Source: Solea solea (taxonomy: Eukaryota > Chordata > Actinopteri > Pleuronectiformes > Soleidae). From it: a stretch of DNA of 64,000 bases. The translations under genes and the position numbers were made by a program. This document shows, in pieces, positions 59,101-64,000 of the stretch (its first letter is position 1; every line of letters starts with the position of its first letter). Location: positions 4,311,311 through 4,375,310 of the forward strand of contig NC_081136.1 in assembly GCF_958295425.1 (NCBI RefSeq), read 5' to 3'. The notes beneath the pieces were generated by a model, which was not told the DNA's origin, made no database searches, and saw only the letters and a program-made list of their open reading frames with translations.

Positions 59101-62100
59101 ACAATTGATTTTATGATGATTTGTTGTGGACGCAAATTTAAAGTATTTGAATTTCTAGCAAGGGCCACACAGCCGCACAGTAGCTAGCATTGTTGCCTCA
59201 CAACAAATCCTGAATCCTATTTTAAATCTAAATTATTACCGGAACTCTTGGGGTGTACGTTTGCCCCGCAAAGTCAAAAGTAAAAAAAAAAAAAATAGGG
59301 TTAGTATAACTATTGGGGTTAGTATAACTATTTTTAATTAGAATTAGAACAATTAGAACAATTTGAAGAGTTGAATCCAGAAACTGCTTACCTTTGAATA
59401 TGGAGAGGCTAGTTTCAGAGCGTAAGCCGATATTGTTTGGGGATATCGCATCAGGATAGCGACTCAGAAGAGGTTCAGTGCCCCGGAAGGTTCTATAAAC
59501 GGCTGTGTACAGGGTGTTATCTGGTGAAACAAGACAGAAAACATAAGTTGAGGCCTCTACGTGGTCTTTTTTTATAAGATTTGCGCTGACATTATTACAG
59601 GTGTCCGAGTCGTATCAAGCGAGGCTTTCACATTAACGACAGAATTCCTTTCAGAGATTTTTGTGTCTTTTATTTTTTTCGTGACGAGGTCAATGGTTCC
59701 CGTACGTAAGTCCAAAATTCATGCATCTTTATCTGTATTTATATTTCTAGCAACTTCGAATTTGCTCCAATACATTTCTCCTAACCATCTTCGTTACTCC
59801 CAAACAAAATCTGAAGAAGAGTTGATAATGGTCTGTATTTATATCAATTTCTTAGTCTTGATGACCACTCAAAGCTGCATTACACTTTTGTTTTGCCATT
59901 CACACCCATTTGCATTCATAAACACACATCTTTCATACCCATCCAGGACACATCAGTCTACTCCACTCTACCACTGAGCTACTGTCAGTCAATTCAAACT
60001 ATTTTTGAAACTTAAGTACATTTTCATACAGCCATTTGTCCATCTTCTATACCGCTTATCCGAAGTCAGGTCACAGGGGCAGCAGCTTGAGTAGAGTTCC
60101 CCCTCCCTGGGCCACTTCGCCTAGCTATTCTGGGGAATCCCAATGCGTTCCCAGGCCAGCCAAGAGACTTATGGCGCATTTCCACCGGCTCTACTCACCT
60201 CGCCTCGGCACGACACGGCACTCGCTAGTCTCTCTAGTGAGTGCTGGGTCTTTCTCGGGGGCCTCCCCCCAGTGGGAACCTCACCAGGGAGGCATACAGG
60301 AAGCATCCTAACCAGGTGCCCAAGCCAATGGAGGAAACCCGTTTTGGCCGCTACCACTACCCAAAAACACTTTTTCTCAAGTAATATTGTAAAACAAACT
60401 GCTTCATACAAGACTATCAATCAGAATGTGTGTCGTTGAAGACTTTTAAACAGCTACTCACTGTCCATGAGGGAGGCAAAACTCTTATCAGGATCATGCG
60501 GACACTTATCAGCTCCTTCCAAACGGTTGTTCTGCAGAGTCAGGATCCCATCTGAAAATGTCTTAACACAGAGACACACGTTTAAATCCTGAACGGTAAT
60601 GGCACATTCCAGTTGAAGTCGAAAGTGGCAATCAGAAAATTGAAGCATCCTCACACAGTCCAACGATGGCTGCCACTCGGGTTTTTCCCTTTCTGTTACT
60701 TGCACTTCTTTTGTTTGTTCCACATTAAGTCAGTCGTACACAAAGTTCTGTTCAATAAATATCCATGAACACGTTGCAGATGTGTTTGTGAGCAAAATAC
60801 CATGTAGAGAAGAGGTCTCAAACTGGCGGCCCATGGGCCTCAATCTATTTCATGTGGCCTGCCACTTAATATCAAGTTATGACGAGTTCTTTCTGTAGCA
60901 TCATCTTTTCATCACTAGACACCCATTGGCCCCCAAGTCATTTGAGCTAGAGACCCCTGATGTAGTGTTGAAGAGGTACAAATGTCTAACATTGACAAGT
61001 TTAACTCTGTTTTCCATTAGTCTTACCATGTAGTCACACTGTGGAGCAAACCCTCTGGTGCCACAAACAAACATCCTGTTGTCGGCCATCTTGTGCAGTA
61101 TCTTGATGTAGTTCTTGCAGTCCTGAGAAAGCATTTGGAGACACAATGACCACACCTGCTCGAACACCCCACAAGTCTCATCCCACATGAGCAGAAGTTG
61201 AACTGAAGGGACCCACCTCAGGATCTTTCCCTTTATTTTGACAGTCCGTCTTCTCCGCCTCTGTCGCTTCCCATCTGACCTACAAGAGCGACAGCAACTG
61301 TGGTTATGGCTTTTATTTATCACAGACAGGGGTGAGAATACAGGGCGGCGGGTACAGATGTCTGGCGAATGTGACAGTTGAAAGTCAGTGAGGTAAACGT
61401 CAATGTGTAGCTGCTTTTCCTGTTCCATCCTGCCAACATGCAGGAACGCTGGCAGGAAGTGGTCACGCCAAAATAAACAATGGTGACGGCAGTTTTGTGT
61501 GAATATCAGTAACAGGTTTTCTGGATGGCATAATTATAAGCAATGTGCCCAAAGGTCCCCCAGGAGGTTATTGTCGCCCATAAACCTTTCTCGCACAACT
61601 GAAGAAAAGAGGATGTTCTTATTTAGAACAGGTTTTTCTCACCGAAGCTCGTTTCGTGGAGATGTTGTTGAGGTCGAGAGCAAACACCGTGTCTCTGGCG
61701 CCAAGCATGAGAAGACCCAGGTCTTCTCTCAGCAACATGGTGGAGTAGTTGAACACGCCGTCTTCCTTAAACAGCTTAGCATTAGCCTCTGGTGGCAGAG
61801 GAGCACTGACTCATTATTTGGCAACTGCAAGAGATGAGCTGAGAAAGCTGAGTCAGCAGTCTTGCTCCTTTTATACAGACCAACATTATACATCCCAATT
61901 CCCAAAATTTTGAGGTCACAAAATGATTTGCAGCCTTTGTTTTTCTCTCTTGTAGAGCAGATGGGTCTGCCATTTTAAGACTTGTCTAGTTTAGTCTAGG
62001 ACCATTGGTTTTATGTCATGATAACACATTAAAACATTTTTAAATCATTGTGCCAATAACCAGTTACGGTTTCAATCCAGGGTTTTCCACCACTGAATAA

Positions 62101-63482
62101 GGTCACTTTTCTGGTGCTACAAACACGTCTAGAGCTCTAGTTATCGCTTTAGCACGAGTTGAATTTTTGGTGGAAGTTTTGCTCCAAATGAGGACCTTTC
62201 TAGTTACGTCTATGTCAGCATGAGGAATTTTATTTTTTCTTTTGTCAGAAAATCAGTTCGAAGTTCATTATTGTCATTGTTTTTAACGAAACACAGTTTA
62301 GCAGCTTTCAAGTAAAGGCAATATAAATACTAAAATTATAAAATGAAGTATAAAATGTAAAATTAAATATGTGGTGAGATATTAATGAATACAAAGAAGA
62401 AAATGGTGCAAAAGTAGATGGGGGGGTGGGGGGTTATTGCACATCAGAGTGAGTGGGGTCCTCAATAATACTGCTGGCTTTCTTTTGGAGTCGGCCAGTA
62501 TAGATGACTCTGAGGGGAGGGCAGCAGAGCGTGTCATCGGAACCACACTACCTGCTGCCCTCCGAGATTTAATCTGCAAATTCAAAATCTACTGTATATT
62601 CCCAGATTTAATCCTGAACATCAGACTCCATGATCCCAGATTTAATCTGGAAGTTCAAACTCTACGATCCCAAATCCAATTCTGAAGCTAAAAATGCAAG
62701 GTTGTGGAATTGATCTTTAAATTCAAAAGCCACAATCCTGGATTTAATCCTAGATTTTTAAATTCCAGCACTTGCCTTTGCAGCAAGAAGACCCGGGTTC
62801 GACCCCGGTCGGAACAAGGGCCGTCCTGCGTGGAGTTTGCATGTTCTCCCCGTGTGTGCATGGGTTTTCTCCATGTTCTATGACTTCCTCCCACAGTCCA
62901 AAAACATTCAATATGGGAATTAGGTTTATTGGACGCTCCCAAAATACGTAGATGGGAGCATCCCTAACCCACCACTGGGATTGTCCAAAACCCAAAGCTA
63001 GCAGTAGGTCGAGGACTTTTCTGAGGGCCGTAGTACGCAGGCCCAAGGTCTTAGCTGAACAATATGGCCATCGATGCCTACGAAATATAGCCTTTACCGT
63101 GACATTTTTTACTTGTTATATGGCCTTTCTAGATCATCTTGGCCCTAACCCTAACCTCACTTCTTCTCCATGCCTAACCCTAAAACCCTGGGGTGCTCTT
63201 TTCCCTGAAATTCCTCCTTCCACTTTTCTGAGATTTCCCTCAAAATCCGCCACTTTTTCATTGCCAGCCAAGTCTTGTCACATGACTGTCGTTCCCAGGG
63301 TGTCACTTCCTGTACTGGCACCACAGCCCTCCGAAAGATCTGTGACCCCTAACAGTAAACCCAAGTTACGCGACACAGAAACACGCACCGTGATGGGACA
63401 CATATCTGCGGGGCGGACAGTCCGGTGATGAGCCCGCGACCACGGTCAGCAGCCAAAAGAAGTTGAGCGACAACAGATTCAT
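56144..63482 (-). CDS. Transmembrane semaphorin (class 4/7-like)
   Basis: Fourteen exons join in frame: 63482-63389, 61788-61643, 61279-61217, 61122-61027, 60561-60462, 59520-59392, 59048-58921, 58840-58662, 58469-58310, 57565-57367, 57268-57156, 56948-56797, 56730-56678, 56580-56144 (682 aa). Signal peptide MNLLSLNFFWLLTVVAG. The sema domain shows VFNYSTMLLREDLGLLMLGA, RWEATEAEKTDCQNKGKDPE, NYIKILHKMADNRMFVCGTR, NTLYTAVYRTFRGTEPLLSR, RVARVCKGDQGG, RWTSFLKARIDCP and SAVCVYRVSDIDRRF. PSI: SCMDCVLARDPYCGWD. Ig: NLMLSCPP to DGGLYRCLAV. TM: LGILVPVVILLFVLLAWDF, then a roughly 27-residue tail. A sema-PSI-Ig-TM order fits class 4; the short tail and overall length also recall sema7a. Guidance and immune signalling through plexins is the family role. 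The intron between the PSI exon and the exon before it, and the first intron, are long; an extra small exon cannot be excluded. Confidence 0.88.
57855..58135. mobile_element. MITE-B element in semaphorin intron
   Basis: Begins AGTGTTTCCATCATGGTGCA, contains AAAGCCCTGGGTCAGGCTTG (shared with the dlg4-intron copy at 28.7 kb), and ends GGTGCCACTTGGTGGAAACA with AGGC. The outer bases are inverted (GTTTCCA / TGGAAAC). Confidence 0.65.
60025..60340. mobile_element. Fragment of a common teleost LINE/SINE-type repeat
   Basis: Words such as CCATCTTCTATACCGCTTAT, GGGGCAGCAGCTTGAGTAGA, GGGAATCCCAATGCGTTCCC and CACCAGGGAGGCATACAGGA match, from memory, a very abundant fish interspersed repeat. Degraded; it lies in an intron of the semaphorin gene. 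Confidence 0.55.
62570..62765. repeat. CCCAGATTTAATCCTGAAGTTCAAA repeat
   Basis: Four to six degenerate units of about 30-35 bp containing GATCCCAGATTTAATC(C/T)TG and AAGTTCAAA. A second short array of the same word lies at 63720-63840, beyond the semaphorin start codon. Confidence 0.7.
62765..62910 (+). mobile_element. SINE-like element (plus orientation)
   Basis: CACTTGCCTTTGCAGCAAGA, CCCGGGTTCGACCCCGGTCG, GGAGTTTGCATGTTCTCCCC and CTTCCTCCCACAGTCCAAAA form the tRNA-like B box and tail of the common teleost SINE; it is the same family as the minus-oriented copy at 47.1 kb. It lies in the first intron of the semaphorin. Confidence 0.7.
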
Positions 63483-64000
63483 GGCTCCGTCTAAATCATT
63501 TACACGTGCAGCATTCTCAATCCTTCTTCTCCCTCAGCAGATCGTAGCTCGTTGTTCTGTTTGTTGGTTTGTTTGTTAGCCGTCTGTGTCCTTCATGTTG
63601 CCTGGTTTTCCTTTGATCCTGTCAGATCAAAGCAGCGCGTGTCATGATCCGTCAAACTTGTCACGCAGTTTTGAGGAAATTGCACTCAAACATAAAGAAG
63701 ATGTATTCCATTTTCCTCCGTGATCCCCACATTTAATCCTGAAGTTAAAAATCCATGATCGCACCTTTAATCCTGAGGTTTGCAATCCACATTCCTGACT
63801 TAAATACTCGAGTTGGAAATCTCTGATATTGGACTCAGTCCTTTAAATTAAAACTATGATGATGATGAAGGAAGTAATGCAACATTAACGCAGTAAAACA
63901 CAATCATCAACTTATTGTTTTGTCTCAGATCTGTCTTCATATGTCTGGCCTCTCTGTGTGTGTGTGTGTGTGTGTGCGTGCGCGCGCGCACGCCTCGGTC
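63483..64000. other. Upstream region of the semaphorin gene
   Basis: It should contain the semaphorin promoter and 5' UTR (minus strand), but no clear TATA or CpG cluster is visible. It holds the short AATCCTGA repeat array (63720-63840) and a GT/GC dinucleotide tract near 63955-63990 at the window edge. Confidence 0.4.

Overview
The window is vertebrate nuclear DNA, almost certainly from a teleost (ray-finned) fish. Every gene is split into short exons with GT..AG introns. The coding exons match vertebrate families: HMGB, PSD-95/DLG4, MEPCE, a semaphorin, and Fc-receptor-like and V-set immunoglobulin receptors. The spaces between are filled with CA/GA microsatellites, intronic minisatellites and short DNA transposons typical of compact fish genomes. 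All exon borders below were read by eye from splice signals and checked for reading-frame (phase) continuity; no alignment was run.

Layout. 0-6.6 kb: two-Ig-domain Fc-receptor-like gene A (+). 7.4-14.4 kb: an HMGB gene, hmgb3-like (+), with a CCAAT-rich promoter and a non-coding first exon. 17.4-20.2 kb: a three-Ig receptor gene (+) whose transmembrane exon lies between Ig1 and Ig2. 20.5-25.8 kb: two tandemly duplicated Fc-receptor-like genes, B and C (+). 28.3-43.7 kb: dlg4 (PSD-95) on the minus strand, complete from the palmitoylated or L27 N terminus to the guanylate-kinase domain, with three candidate first exons. 45.6-51.4 kb: mepce, the 7SK snRNA capping methyltransferase (+). 52.0-54.2 kb (-): a small secreted acidic/Ser-rich protein with only phase-0 introns and an RGD, resembling the SCPP family, tail to tail with mepce. 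55.2-56.1 kb: remains of an unidentified reading frame. 56.1-63.5 kb (-): a transmembrane semaphorin (sema, PSI, Ig, TM).

The genes fall into two groups: cell-surface immune-type Ig receptors (four genes in the first 26 kb) and single-copy housekeeping or neuronal genes. Nothing suggests an operon-like system. They are independent transcription units, with mepce and the SCPP-like gene convergent.

The most unusual points are: a roughly 49-bp minisatellite in the first intron of receptor A in which almost every unit carries a near-consensus Maf/AP-1 element, with two perfect 13-bp T-MAREs just downstream of the gene; the misplaced transmembrane exon and missing B-strand cysteines of the three-Ig receptor; the SCPP-like gene; CA/GT microsatellites directly abutting several dlg4 splice sites; and a cleanly delimited hAT element nested in another repeat.
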